NCBI GenBank assembly: GCA_019739295.1
Contig: JAHHDV010000029.1
Location: forward strand, 1-64,000
Length of the DNA stretch: 64,000 nt
From: Taibaiella sp.
GTDB taxonomy: Bacteria > Bacteroidota > Bacteroidia > Chitinophagales > Chitinophagaceae
Direction: 5' to 3'
Shown here in pieces: positions 30,051 through 40,544 of this stretch (position 1 is its first letter; the number at the start of each line of letters is the position of its first letter). The translations under genes and the position numbers were made by a program. Under the pieces are notes generated by a model. It was not told the origin of the DNA. It searched no databases and saw only the letters and a program-made list of their open reading frames with translations.

Positions 30051-33000
30051 TCAGAAAGAATACCTGACACCAAACTGCATGCCCCAGGTGCTGGAAGATG
30101 AAAACCTATTTCTAAATGGTGTAGTAGGCAGTACGGCTTGCCCGTCCTGGTTTACAGTATTCATCTGGAAAGTAGGTACACCGTTGGCATCGATATCTGC
30201 TACTTTCAGCAGGCTGTATGCAAAGTTATTGTTCAGGTTCAGCTCTTGCAGCACCCCCCATTCACTATTCAGCAGGTTTCCTATATTCATGATATCCAGG
30301 CTCAATTGAAGTACATGTGTTTTGTTCCTTGTTTTGATCAGGATATCCTGCAGGAACCTGGCGTCGAACCTGTGCAACCAGGGAAGCAGCCCGTTATTTC
30401 TTTCCACATAGGTCCCTTTGTACATCGCAAGATTATTGTTGTTGACAAAATCATTAAAGGCTTTTCTCTGCTGCTCTGCAGTGAACAATACCATACCGTC
30501 ATCCTCAATATCCTCGAATCTCATCGCATTAATGTTATTAGGAATATACAATAAATCCAATGTCACGTTATCCCTGTTGATATCGTTAGAATAGGTATAG
30601 GCAAACCTTCCCTGGCTGGATCCGGAATAGAATAAAGAGAACGTCGTATTCTGGATCTTATAGGAAAGATTGGCAATCAAACGATGGGGGATGGCATATT
30701 GGGAGAAGCCCAGTAAAAGCTCGTTCGGATCATTGACACTATAGTTATTGGACCAGGCAGAATTAGCTGCCGATCCCGGGTTCCCGGTCACGTCCATAGC
30801 ATTGGAATAAGTATAGAATACAGAGCCGTATAATCCTTGTGTCTCAGCCATGGAGATACCGATTGTTGAAGCGAAAGAATATCCTTTGCCAGTATTGCTC
30901 AGTACAGGTATAATGCTGCCTATTTCTTTGTTATACCTTGCATCATCCGGACTTTCCCAGAGATCCCGGTCATCATTTTCGAAGTTCAGCTGGTCTGTAG
31001 CAGCTTTTCTGTTGGCGTTGAACTGGTAGACACCTACCAGATCTTTGGAGAAGATGACATCTGCCGTAACGGTCAATGGCGTACTCGGGATTCTGTAATC
31101 GATACCCAGATTAGAACGCCATACCTGAGGCATCTTGAACGACCTGTCGATCAGCGCTATGTTACCGGAGGCTTTCTCACCCGGAGCGCTGGGGAAAGAA
31201 CCCGGCAATCTGCTGACCCAGTACATGGGGTCGCCTTCCAATGTGTGTAATCTGATCCAATATCTCTGCAGGTACCGGTTCGAAAGTATTTTGAAGCATG
31301 CCGGAGTTGGTCGGCATATTCGTAAACCATACGAAAGGAATATTACCTGTGAAGATACCGCTTCCTCCACGCACCTGTAAAGTTTTATTTTTCAGTACAT
31401 CCCAGTTGAAGCCAAGTCTTGGAGAGAACAGAGGGGTAGATTTCGGCCATAAGCCGGTGTTGTAATTTGTAACATTTCCGTCTTTGTCCAATAGATCGAG
31501 GTTATCAATCGCCGGGTTATTCAAAGGCTCATTGAAGAATAAAGGCATATCTACCCTTACACCCCCGGTAAGATTGAACCAGGGCGATACATTGAACTTG
31601 TCCTGAAGGTACACTCCCGCCAGTCCAAACTGCACGCGTGCATAGCCGTCATTTCCCGCATAAGGATATGTAACTCCATACACATCGGGTTTGCCTCCGG
31701 CAAGGAATGTACTCAGGTCATTGTATCTGTAATAGGATGTGCCCATCCTCTTGTATGAGTTCCCAAAGGACATCGTCTGGAAACTCAAACCTCCGGTGAA
31801 GGTATGGTTGTCCAGGATATAGGTCAGGTTATCCGTAATGGTAATATTATTATTGATCACCTCATTGTCATAAGAGAAAAGCTCCGTACCGAAACTGATA
31901 TAGTTACTGCCATCCTTCCATATATCTACAAACGGGAAGATGTCCCCCGTCGTGCCCCTCACATCATTGATCTTACTGTAGGTAGCTAAGAACTGATTGC
32001 TCAACACATCGGACAGCCTGCTGTTCAGCTCTGCAGTAAAGGACATTACCTTATTATCCTGGGAATAATTGCCATGCTCGAATACCATTGATTCTTTGCT
32101 GATACGCGATACACTTGACCTCGGATTGGGTCCTGAGCTGGCATTGGCTCCCTGCTGCGAGCTGCCGTTCATCAGGTTGAATCTCACGGTCAGCTTGTGA
32201 TTGCTGCTGATGTTCCAGTCTATCCTGGCCAATGCTTTTATATTCGAACTCTTATAGGTGTTGGCATATCCCTGGTACCTTCCGGGATCATAACCATAAT
32301 TGCTTTTCAGGTAACTGGCTACATCTTCCAGGTCATTTTTCAGCACGCGGGTCACATTGGAACCGGAAGCGCTTCCGTCATTGGCAATCCAGTTGTTCCC
32401 TGCCGCATTCTGCTCCTCGTATTCCAGTGAACCGAAGAAGAATAATTTATTTTTAATGATCGGCATTCCGAACCTGCCTCCATAAATGCTGTTACTTGTT
32501 CTGGATCCCGGGTCCAGATATTCCTCACCGATATCCAATCCCGAGAAAGACCTTGGCTTTGCAAAAGTATAAATACTTGCTTCATACTCGTTGGTACCAC
32601 TCCTGGTCACAGCATTGATACCCGCACCTGTGAACCCCGTCTGGCGAACATCATAAGGAGCGATATTGACTGATATCTCTTCAATAGCATCCAGAGAGAT
32701 CGGCTGGTTGCTACCGCCCGGAAGAGGATCGGATGAAAGCCCAAAGGCATTATTAAAGTTAGCTCCATCTATCTGAAGATTATTGTACCTGCCATCCCTG
32801 CCTGCAAAGCCGTTCCCATTGGCCTGGGGTGTCAGCCTGGTGAAGTCCGTAAGACTTCTGGATATGGTCGGCATCCTGCTGATGGTCTTATTATTGATAT
32901 TGGTAGAAGCACCGGTCCTGTTGCTGTTCATGACCGGGTCCAGGGTCCCGAATACAACCACACCCTCCAGTTCTTCTCTGGCAGAAATCCCGGCAAGGTT

Positions 33001-33318
33001 CATATTAAGACTATAAGTCTCCCCCAGTACCAGGTAGATCTGGTTCTCCGGGTGGGAGACATATCCATCACCTTCTATCTGTACTGAATACGGGCCGCCT
33101 GTCCTGAGCCCGTCAACATAAAAATAACCTTTCTCATTGGTAAACGTATTCATCTCTGAGCCTGAAGGGGTATGTACCACCTTAACGGAATACCCGACAG
33201 CCGGCTCTTTACCATCTGTAGTAATAAATCCATCCATAGAAGATGTGGTCACCTGTGCGTGGATTCCGATTGCCACTCCGGTCATCGCTCCGGCCAGCAA
33301 TGTAAATTTTTTAAGCAT
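30051..33318 (-). CDS. Oar-like TonB-dependent receptor, frameshifted (right copy)
   Basis: Identical to 2626-5893, with the same one-base shift, here at about 31240-31248. Regulatory-like domain, plug and barrel are present across the two frames. Confidence 0.88.
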
Positions 33319-33502
33319 ATTCAATTTCATTTGCTGCAAAATTGAACCTGCTGTGTTACCTCCCTGTTACGGAATCATTCCTTTATGATTAAGAATGGAA
33401 GCAGGAGGATCGTTTACGAATTGCGATTGATGACCCCCAGGTATTTTCGTCCTGAATTTCTTGCAGAGGAAGAAAATTGTAAAAGTTGATCGAAGAATCC
33501 GA

Positions 33503-33535
33503 TAATGCCTCGACGGGATTTCCCGATAAGCATTA
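33503..33535 (-). terminator. Possible hairpin after nadA (right copy)
   Basis: Mirror of 2409-2441; no T-tract. Confidence 0.3.
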
Positions 33536-33551
33536 GCGGCTGACGGACTTA

Positions 33552-34559
33552 TTATAACCCCAGTTGTTCACTCAGCTCCAGCATCCTGTCTATAGGTTTC
33601 TTCGCCGCCTTCCTGAGATTTTCGTCCATTAAGATTTCCGGGGTCTCATACTTCATGCTCAGGTACAGCTTTTCTAAAGTATTCAGCTTCATATGCGGGC
33701 AGTCATTGCAAGCGCAGTTACTCTCAGGAGGGGCCGGGATCAAGGTCTTACCGGGTGCATTCTTCTGCATCTGATGCAGGATACCTGTCTCCGTAGCTAC
33801 GATGAATGTATCTGCAGTATCCTGTTCTACGAATTTCAATAACTGTGTGGTGCTACCTATAAAATCTGCCAGCTTCAGCAATGATTCCTCGCATTCGGGA
33901 TGAGCGATGATCTTAGCTGTCGGATTCTGCTCCCGGAGCCGGACTATTTTTTCAACAGAAAAGATCTCATGGACCATACAGGCTCCGTTCCAAAGCACCA
34001 GGTCCCTGCCGGTGGTCTTGCTGATGTATGCACCCAGATTTTTATCCGGGGCGAAGATGATCTTCTGATCTTTCGGAAGGCTGTCCACAATCAATTTTGC
34101 ATTGCTCGAAGTACAGATAATATCGCTCAATGCTTTAATCCCTGCACTGCAATTGATATAGGAGATCACGATATGATCAGGATGTGCCGCCTTGAATTTG
34201 GCAAACTGATCCGGGGGACAGCTATCGCTCAGCGAACACCCGGCGTTCAGGTCCGGCAGCAAAACTTTCTTATCCGGGTTCAGGATTTTAGCGGTTTCAG
34301 CCATAAAATGTACCCCGGCGAAAACGATGATATCCGCCTCCGTTTTGGCAGCCTGCTGCGCCAGCCCCAGACTGTCTCCGATATAATCAGCCACATCCTG
34401 TATCTCGGACTCCTGATAATAGTGAGCCAGGAGGATGGCGTTTTTTTCCTTCTTTAATTTCTCTATTTCTTCAAATAGATCCAAAGCCGGATCTATAGGG
34501 TAATCCATATATCCACGCTTCTGCACTAACTGCTTTGCTTCTTCTAATGACACTGACAT
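33552..34559 (-). CDS. nadA: Quinolinate synthase NadA (right copy)
   Basis: Identical to 1385-2392; cluster cysteines 108, 194 and one of 282/284/287. A 185-residue frame on the opposite strand is a shadow. Confidence 0.96.
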   Translation of the reverse strand: MSVSLEEAKQLVQKRGYMDYPIDPALDLFEEIEKLKKEKNAILLAHYYQESEIQDVADYIGDSLGLAQQAAKTEADIIVFAGVHFMAETAKILNPDKKVLLPDLNAGCSLSDSCPPDQFAKFKAAHPDHIVISYINCSAGIKALSDIICTSSNAKLIVDSLPKDQKIIFAPDKNLGAYISKTTGRDLVLWNGACMVHEIFSVEKIVRLREQNPTAKIIAHPECEESLLKLADFIGSTTQLLKFVEQDTADTFIVATETGILHQMQKNAPGKTLIPAPPESNCACNDCPHMKLNTLEKLYLSMKYETPEILMDENLRKAAKKPIDRMLELSEQLGL

Positions 34560-34892
34560 AAGGCTATAATTTCTGATAAAAGTGAAATGACGCTCTGATG
34601 ACAAATGTAATAAAAAGCAGTATAAAAACTTGTAAAGAAATGGTAAACACATATTTTCAAAACACCTATTAATAACAAGCCCCGCTGCTGACCGGGAACC
34701 AGTCCTTCTTCCCGGTTTCCAGAACCCAGCATTTTTAAAATCCGTACAGGATCCGTAAGGTTTTTTAAATAAAATTTGACCGCATCTTCCCGGTACAAAG
34801 CCCCGGAATATGAAAATAATACCTTGAAATTTAAATTTTAATCTTATATTAGTACCTTTAAATAAAATTACACCTTGTATTGCCGGGATCTT
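34560..34892. other. Divergent intergenic region, nadA and PorP/SprF (right copy)
   Basis: Mirror of the left-arm spacer; holds the nadA -7 element and nothing else that I can support. Confidence 0.6.
34602..34609 (-). promoter_or_regulatory. -7 element for nadA (right copy)
   Basis: Minus-strand TACATTTG, mirror of 1335-1342. Confidence 0.5.
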
Positions 34893-35921
34893 ATGAGAAA
34901 ATATATATTCCTCATTTTCTTGCTGCTAGGATCGTTTATCCCTGGTCATTTATCTGCTCAGGATATTCATTTTAGTCAATATTACAATACCCCGATGCTG
35001 CAAAACGCAGCTAATACGGCATTGATGTCCGACCGGGACTTCAGGATAACGAGCATCTACCGCAATCAATGGTCCTCTATCCCTGCACCTTTCAAGACTT
35101 TTGCAGTAGCCGGAGAATTCCAGACCCTGAGAAATGACCAGTTTACCAACTGGCTCGGTATAGGTTTCTATGGGCTTTCAGATAAGGCAGGTGATGGCGA
35201 CCTGTCCATGACCGCTTATGGGATGAATATGGCATATCACCTGATGCTGAGCGAATCCAGTATCCTTTCGGTGGGCATAGGTGCGAGCTATAATACCCGT
35301 TCCATCGATTTTGCAAAGCTCTCTTTCGATGCCCAGTGGGACGGTTTTTCTTTCAATAAATCCCTGCCCAACGGTGAGTCCAGGACCCTGGAAAAAGCTA
35401 CCTATACCAATGTTATCGCGGGAATCAACTATTCCTATTTCCCCAGCGAGAACATCTACTTCAAGATCGGGGCGGGAATGGCTCATATCAACAGGCCGAA
35501 GGTGAGTTTGCTGCATGGCTCCGCCAATAAGCTTGGATTCAGGCCCATGCTGACTACAGATGCCATCGTGGTCCTGGACCGGGGATGGAAAGTCACGCCA
35601 TCCGCCTATCTTACCTTCATGCAGAAAGCCACCAACATCATTGCCGGAGCTACGATTGCCAAGGATTTCCAGGGCATGGATTCTGATCTCCCCGGTTATT
35701 TTTATACCGGAGTATACTACAGGTATAAGGAATCTGTAATCGCTTTGATAGGTATAGAATGGAGTGATGTCAGGCTGACGATGACCTATGACATCACCAC
35801 ATCCGGCCTCGCCAGAGCGAACAAAGGCAATGGTGCATTTGAGGTATCATTGGTATTTCAGGGGTTCTATGGCAAGTCCGGCATCCATGGAAAAACTCCC
35901 TGGGAATGTCCCAGATTTTAA
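34893..35921 (+). CDS. PorP/SprF family T9SS membrane protein (right copy)
   Basis: Identical to 23-1051. Here the downstream context is visible: the OmpR-type regulator starts 70 bases after the stop on the same strand, with an AT-rich spacer containing a near-match -7 element (TATCTTTA). The two may or may not share a transcript. Confidence 0.88.
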   Translation: MRKYIFLIFLLLGSFIPGHLSAQDIHFSQYYNTPMLQNAANTALMSDRDFRITSIYRNQWSSIPAPFKTFAVAGEFQTLRNDQFTNWLGIGFYGLSDKAGDGDLSMTAYGMNMAYHLMLSESSILSVGIGASYNTRSIDFAKLSFDAQWDGFSFNKSLPNGESRTLEKATYTNVIAGINYSYFPSENIYFKIGAGMAHINRPKVSLLHGSANKLGFRPMLTTDAIVVLDRGWKVTPSAYLTFMQKATNIIAGATIAKDFQGMDSDLPGYFYTGVYYRYKESVIALIGIEWSDVRLTMTYDITTSGLARANKGNGAFEVSLVFQGFYGKSGIHGKTPWECPRF

Positions 35922-35991
35922 TTTTTTACTATTATCTTTACACACTATAAAATTAATTATAGAACACAATTAAATTCGAAATAGACAGAAT

Positions 35992-36690
35992 ATGGAAAAC
36001 GAAAAAGCAAAAATTCTCTTGGTAGAGGACGACGCCAATCTGGGACAAGTATTGAAGAATTATTTAGAGCTTCATGACTTTGTAGTAGAATTAACCCGCG
36101 ATGGTATCCTGGGGCTGGCGGCTTTTAGAAGAGAAAAATTTGATCTTTGTATTTTAGATGTAATGATGCCCAATATGGATGGATTTACACTGGCTGAAGA
36201 AATCAGAAACGTGGATCCGGATGTTCCGCTTTTCTTCCTTTCTGCAAGAAATATGAAAGATGACCTGCTGACCGGTTACAAGCTGGGAGCAGATGATTAC
36301 ATCACCAAGCCTTTTGACTCCGAAGTATTGCTCCACAAGATCAAAGCTGTATTGAAACGCAACCAGGATCTTCAGGACAAAAATCCATCGCAGATAGAAT
36401 TTAAAATTGGAAAGTTCAACTTCAATAGCAAATTAAGGATTCTGGAAGCAGAGGGAAAAGAGATCACGCTTTCTCCAAAAGAAAATGCTTTATTGCAGAT
36501 GCTCTGCGAATACAAGAATGATTTGCTTCCAAGAGATGTAACCCTGAAGCGCATCTGGGGTTCAGACACTTACTTCAATGGGAGAAGTATGGATGTGTAC
36601 ATTGCCAAATTAAGAAAATACCTGAGTGAGGATGAGAATGTCAGTATCGTGAATATCCATGGTAATGGCTTCAGGCTGGTGGCTCCGTAA
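35992..36690 (+). CDS. OmpR-family response regulator (RprY-like)
   Basis: A 232-residue two-component regulator. The receiver (about 6-122) has VEDDANLG, phospho-acceptor Asp56 (CILDVMMPNMDGF) and Lys in YITKPFDSEVL. The winged-helix trans_reg_C domain (about 135-232) shows LSPKENALLQMLCEY and RSMDVYIAKLRKYL. The overall form matches RprY-type regulators of Bacteroidota. No kinase gene is adjacent, so its partner must be encoded elsewhere. A strong hairpin follows 18 bases after the stop, so it ends a transcript. Confidence 0.92.
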   Translation: MENEKAKILLVEDDANLGQVLKNYLELHDFVVELTRDGILGLAAFRREKFDLCILDVMMPNMDGFTLAEEIRNVDPDVPLFFLSARNMKDDLLTGYKLGADDYITKPFDSEVLLHKIKAVLKRNQDLQDKNPSQIEFKIGKFNFNSKLRILEAEGKEITLSPKENALLQMLCEYKNDLLPRDVTLKRIWGSDTYFNGRSMDVYIAKLRKYLSEDENVSIVNIHGNGFRLVAP

Positions 36691-37004
36691 TCCCGGGACA
36701 TGTTATTGATACCAAAAATGCAACAGCTTCGGCTGTTGCATTTTTGGTATGGTTTGTACCCGGGTCAGCCACAACTTTCCCGGATCAGGCTTTCCTGTTT
36801 TGATATGATCAATGCCTTCCTGGTCTGTAAAATGATGATTAAAGGAGGACATACAAGGTTTCTGGGGATAACAGGTCACCAGGAGGTCCTATTCCCTTAT
36901 TTCGTCGTTTGTAGTACCGGCTATTATGCATCTGATTTTTGAATATAGGGTGAATATCAATTATCTTGCAGCTTTCTGAGATTTCCTACAACAAACCTGA
37001 GACC
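36691..37004. other. Intergenic region after the OmpR-type regulator
   Basis: A 314-base gap holding the terminator at 36709-36750. The rest shows no supported gene. A 80-codon frame at 36700-36942 starts within the terminator and has no motif. Confidence 0.6.
36709..36750 (+). terminator. Hairpin terminator after the OmpR-type regulator
   Basis: A perfect 19-bp stem, ATACCAAAAATGCAACAGC and its complement, closed by a TTCG tetraloop. The T-tract is part of the stem (TTTTTGG). Confidence 0.85.
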
Positions 37005-38384
37005 ATGAACTGGGAGCAACTCTTTACTACGCAAAGACAAAAGGAAAGTGTCCATCCGGAGCTGAAAAAAGAACCGGACATCCGCAATTCTTTTCAAAGA
37101 GACTACGACCGGATCATATTTTCCGGGCCATTCAGAAGAATGCAGGATAAGACACAGGTCTTCCCACTTCCCGGCCCCATCTTTGTGCACAACAGATTAA
37201 CACATAGTATGGAAGTAGCCAGCGTAGGAAGAAGCTTGGCCAGCCTGATAGGCCAAGGGCTATGTGCCCGGCATTCATTTTCAGGACAGGTGTATACGTT
37301 CTACAGTCAGCACTTATCCTGGGTGATCGCTGCAGCCTGCCTGGCACATGATATCGGCAATCCGCCTTTCGGTCACAGTGGTGAAGATGCTATACGTACT
37401 TTCTTCAGGGAGATGCCGGCCAATATTGCTGCATTTATTGAGCAGCATATCAGTGCCGAACAATTAGCCGATTTGCAGCATTTCGAGGGAAACAGTATGG
37501 CATTCCGTATTTTAGCGCAGGAACAAAGCCTGTACAATGGAGGCTTCAATCTCACATTGACTACTATAGCTTCCATGATCAAGTATCCGTCATCCTCACT
37601 GGAAGGGTTCAGCAAGTCTTCAGGAAGCATCAGCCGGAAAAAATCAGGATATTTCCAATCTGAAAAACCGGTCTTCGAAAAAATAGCCCGGACTTTTTTC
37701 TTACCCTCCATCGAAGGCACAGGCTCAGTATATGCCAGACATCCTTTTGTATTCCTTACAGAAGCGGCAGACGACATCTGCTACAGGGTGATCGATATGG
37801 AAGATGCACACAGGTTGAACATCATCGATAAGCAAACGATATTTGATCTGTTCCTGCCCTTCTTTTCCGGGGAAAAAGACCCCGTTTTCGACAGGAAAAA
37901 AATAGAACAGAACCTGATGAAAATAACTTCATCCGAAGAACAGGTGGCTTACATCAGGGCTACGTGGATCAACTGGATGGTACACCATTGTGCCCGGTTC
38001 TTTCTGGAAAAGGAAGAGGCCCTCCTGGAAGGCCGGCTGAATCAATCGCTTATCGATTTATTTCCCGGAAGTCTCCTGGAGCTCCTTCAGGATATCGATC
38101 AGTTTTCTTTTCAGAAAATATACCAGTATCCCAGTTCGGTAGAAATAGAACTGGGCGGGTATACGATCCTGGCTGTGCTGCTGGAGGAACTATTGAAAGC
38201 GGTATTCCAGCCCCAGTTACCCAAATCCCAAAAAATATACCGTTTGCTCTCCTGGCAGGAAAGCAGGTTGAACGAAATCCATGATACCTATCTTAAAGTG
38301 ATGTTCATCCTGGATTTTGTAACCGGATGTACGGACTCCTATGCTATGGATCTCTATAAGAAGCTGAGGGCAATAGCTTATTAA
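37005..38384 (+). CDS. dgt: dNTP triphosphohydrolase (dGTPase family)
   Basis: A 459-residue HD-domain enzyme that cleaves dNTPs to deoxynucleosides and triphosphate, controlling the nucleotide pool. The N-terminus has RDYDRIIFSGPFRRMQDKTQ. Metal and active-site motifs are RLTHSMEVASVGR (His67), LAHDIGNPPFGHSGE (His115-Asp116, His124) and a later aspartate in EAADDICYRVIDMED. The length fits the bacterial dGTPase group. The start at ATG 37005 gives the usual N-terminus; TTG 36966 would add 13 unrelated residues. Confidence 0.93.
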   Translation: MNWEQLFTTQRQKESVHPELKKEPDIRNSFQRDYDRIIFSGPFRRMQDKTQVFPLPGPIFVHNRLTHSMEVASVGRSLASLIGQGLCARHSFSGQVYTFYSQHLSWVIAAACLAHDIGNPPFGHSGEDAIRTFFREMPANIAAFIEQHISAEQLADLQHFEGNSMAFRILAQEQSLYNGGFNLTLTTIASMIKYPSSSLEGFSKSSGSISRKKSGYFQSEKPVFEKIARTFFLPSIEGTGSVYARHPFVFLTEAADDICYRVIDMEDAHRLNIIDKQTIFDLFLPFFSGEKDPVFDRKKIEQNLMKITSSEEQVAYIRATWINWMVHHCARFFLEKEEALLEGRLNQSLIDLFPGSLLELLQDIDQFSFQKIYQYPSSVEIELGGYTILAVLLEELLKAVFQPQLPKSQKIYRLLSWQESRLNEIHDTYLKVMFILDFVTGCTDSYAMDLYKKLRAIAY

Positions 38385-38435
38385 CGGTCATGTTCTGAAA
38401 ACAACCGGATAGCATATACCAGCTCGTTATTTTAT

Positions 38436-38468
38436 AAAATCCCGCACCACCTGCAGGATTTTTTTTAT
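38436..38468 (+). terminator. Terminator after dgt
   Basis: AAAATCC pairs with GGATTTT and GCA with TGC around CCACC, followed by a T-rich tract. It lies 52 bases after the dgt stop. Confidence 0.6.
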
Positions 38469-38498
38469 CTTCCATGACAGAAACCTCTATGGCAGCTG

Positions 38499-40373
38499 AT
38501 GAATAAAATACGATCCTCCATTCTTCTTTGCTCTTTATTTGTCCACACTGCCTGGACTCAGATCCCTGATGGTTATTATGACAGTACGGAAGGCCTCAGC
38601 TCTTTTTACCTGAAGCATCAGTTACACCGGATCATCTCCCGGAATAATATCAGCTGGCATTACGCTGACCTTCCCGGATGGTATGCACTTACAGACAGGG
38701 ACTCCTTCTACGAAGCAGATGGTACGCTGATGGACCTGTACTCGGAAAACCCGGATGGTCCGGATCCTTATAACTACACTTATGAAGAGTTCAGCCTGAT
38801 ATCCGGAGCAGGTGAGGAAGGGCTGGGCTGGAACAGGGAACATATTGTCGCCCAAAGTTTCTTCAACGGCCAGTATCCGATGTATTCCGATATGCATTTT
38901 GTCGTCCCTGCTGATGCAAGGGTCAACCAGCGCAGGAGCAATTATCCTTTTGCAGAAGTGGGCAGCAGTCCGGCATTTACTTCATTGAATGGCAGTAAAG
39001 TAGGGCTGAGCGGGACTCCGGGGTATACATTGACCGTATTCGAGCCTATAGACGAGTTCAAGGGAGATATCGCCAGGATGCTGATGTACGTAGCAGTCCG
39101 GTATGAACCCATGATTCCTTACTTCGATACCACCAATTCCCGGAATCCCTTTGAAACCCGGCAAGAGGTAGCACTCAAACAATGGCAGACCGATCTGCTG
39201 ATGAGCTGGCACCTGGCAGACCCGGTTTCGGAACGGGAAGTGATCAGAAACGATAAGGTGTATGCATTACAGGGAAACAGGAATCCTTTTGTCGATCACC
39301 CGGAATGGGCAGAAGCCATATGGGGTTCCGCTACAGATGATGTAGCTCCGCAAAAACCCATATACCTTGCTACCGTATCCCAGGGTAAGACCTTTATCGA
39401 AATAGAGTGGGCGGAAACTTCCGAATCCGACCTGATGGGGTTCGAGATGTACCTCAATGATTCCTTGGCCGGTATTACCAGGAATCATTTTTTTGCATAC
39501 ACACAATTGGATCCGGGTACTGAGTATGAATTGCGTGTCAGGGCCTATGATGCCGGCTACAATAAGAGCCCTTTCAGCGCTCCCCTGGTCGTGACTACGA
39601 CAGCTGAAGATACTTTCTCCAGTGATCTGTATTTTTCCAGGATCATAGAAGGCAGCGGATATAATAAAGCGATCGAGCTGACAAACAACACGGGGCATAC
39701 CGTGGATTTAAGAAATTACTCCATCAGCAAAAGAGAAATCAACGAGTCTACCGGCTCCCTGTACTGGTCCGGCAACGGGTACCAGATGTCCGGCTACCTG
39801 GCCCATGGCCGGAAAGCCGTTCTGGTTCATCCCTACTGGGCGCTCGACTGCCTGGAATTGACTGAGGCCACTTTTATCACAGCCGGTACACCCCTGAGAT
39901 TCGATGGTAAGACTGCATTGCGCCTGTACAGGGGGGATACCGGTATTGACCTCTTCGGTGCAGCCAGTGACACTACCGCTTTTGCAGTAGACGCCAGCGT
40001 ATACCGGAAACCGGAATTCAGGCAGCCGAGTACAAGCTTTGACGAGTCAGAGTGGGAATGGCACGAGCTGGATTATTGTGTAGACCTCGGCAATGCTGAA
40101 GATAGCAGCGTATCGGTTCTTCCTGTAGATCCGGGGACAAAATTCAAATTGTATCCCAATCCTGTAAAAGCTGGGGAACGGTTATATATTTCAAATTCAG
40201 GGGCACTGAAGGTCAATGACATCCGGATTACGGATATGACCGGTAAACTGGTCTTCCACCACCCCTATGATCTTAATGGCCTGCCTTACATCCAGCTTCC
40301 GCAGCTTCGTCCGGGCTGGTATATCCTGTCTTTGGATCAGCATCATTTCCGGATCGTAGTCAGTGAAGAATGA
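38499..40373 (+). CDS. Secreted endonuclease I with T9SS sorting domain
   Basis: A 624-residue exported nuclease. Order: signal peptide (1-20), endonuclease I domain (about 35-275) with the active-site segment WNREHIVAQSFF and SDMHFVVPADARVNQRRSN, a fibronectin type III-like domain (about 285-370), a lamin-tail-like domain (about 375-470, SRIIEGSGYNKAIELTNNTG), and a C-terminal T9SS type A sorting domain (about 550-624, KLYPNPVKAGERLYI...GWYILSL). It should be exported across the outer membrane and degrade extracellular nucleic acids, for food or biofilm turnover. It lies behind the dgt terminator, so it is probably its own transcript. Confidence 0.92.
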   Translation: MNKIRSSILLCSLFVHTAWTQIPDGYYDSTEGLSSFYLKHQLHRIISRNNISWHYADLPGWYALTDRDSFYEADGTLMDLYSENPDGPDPYNYTYEEFSLISGAGEEGLGWNREHIVAQSFFNGQYPMYSDMHFVVPADARVNQRRSNYPFAEVGSSPAFTSLNGSKVGLSGTPGYTLTVFEPIDEFKGDIARMLMYVAVRYEPMIPYFDTTNSRNPFETRQEVALKQWQTDLLMSWHLADPVSEREVIRNDKVYALQGNRNPFVDHPEWAEAIWGSATDDVAPQKPIYLATVSQGKTFIEIEWAETSESDLMGFEMYLNDSLAGITRNHFFAYTQLDPGTEYELRVRAYDAGYNKSPFSAPLVVTTTAEDTFSSDLYFSRIIEGSGYNKAIELTNNTGHTVDLRNYSISKREINESTGSLYWSGNGYQMSGYLAHGRKAVLVHPYWALDCLELTEATFITAGTPLRFDGKTALRLYRGDTGIDLFGAASDTTAFAVDASVYRKPEFRQPSTSFDESEWEWHELDYCVDLGNAEDSSVSVLPVDPGTKFKLYPNPVKAGERLYISNSGALKVNDIRITDMTGKLVFHHPYDLNGLPYIQLPQLRPGWYILSLDQHHFRIVVSEE

Positions 40374-40544
40374 AAAGAATCCCGATATCAACCGGGCATC
40401 CTGTGACCAGGCCAAATAGATTAAAACAATCCCGGTTAGATTTAATGGATAGTTGATGAGAATCACCCCAGAAATCCGAAGACAACGCTATTAAATACCT
40501 ACCTTTAAAGCAGCTACAAGATCTTTTTTAAAGTTTTCGTTTCC

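Larger units (their letters stand above)
17973..35943 (-). repeat. Right arm of an 18-kb inverted repeat
   Basis: Mirror image of the left arm. It continues at 35943 into unique sequence 22 bases after the PorP/SprF stop codon, and a response regulator gene follows on the same strand 70 bases after that stop. This natural-looking junction suggests that this arm is the genuine chromosomal copy. Confidence 0.97.

Noticed and set aside
33900..34457. 185-codon frame opposite nadA (also at 1487-2044)
   Set aside because: It lies wholly antisense to nadA, has no motif or start signal, and is a by-product of nadA codon composition.
1..35943. Composite transposon or integron with giant inverted ends
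   Set aside because: No transposase, integrase, target duplication or insertion-sequence ends were found, and the arms contain ordinary housekeeping genes.
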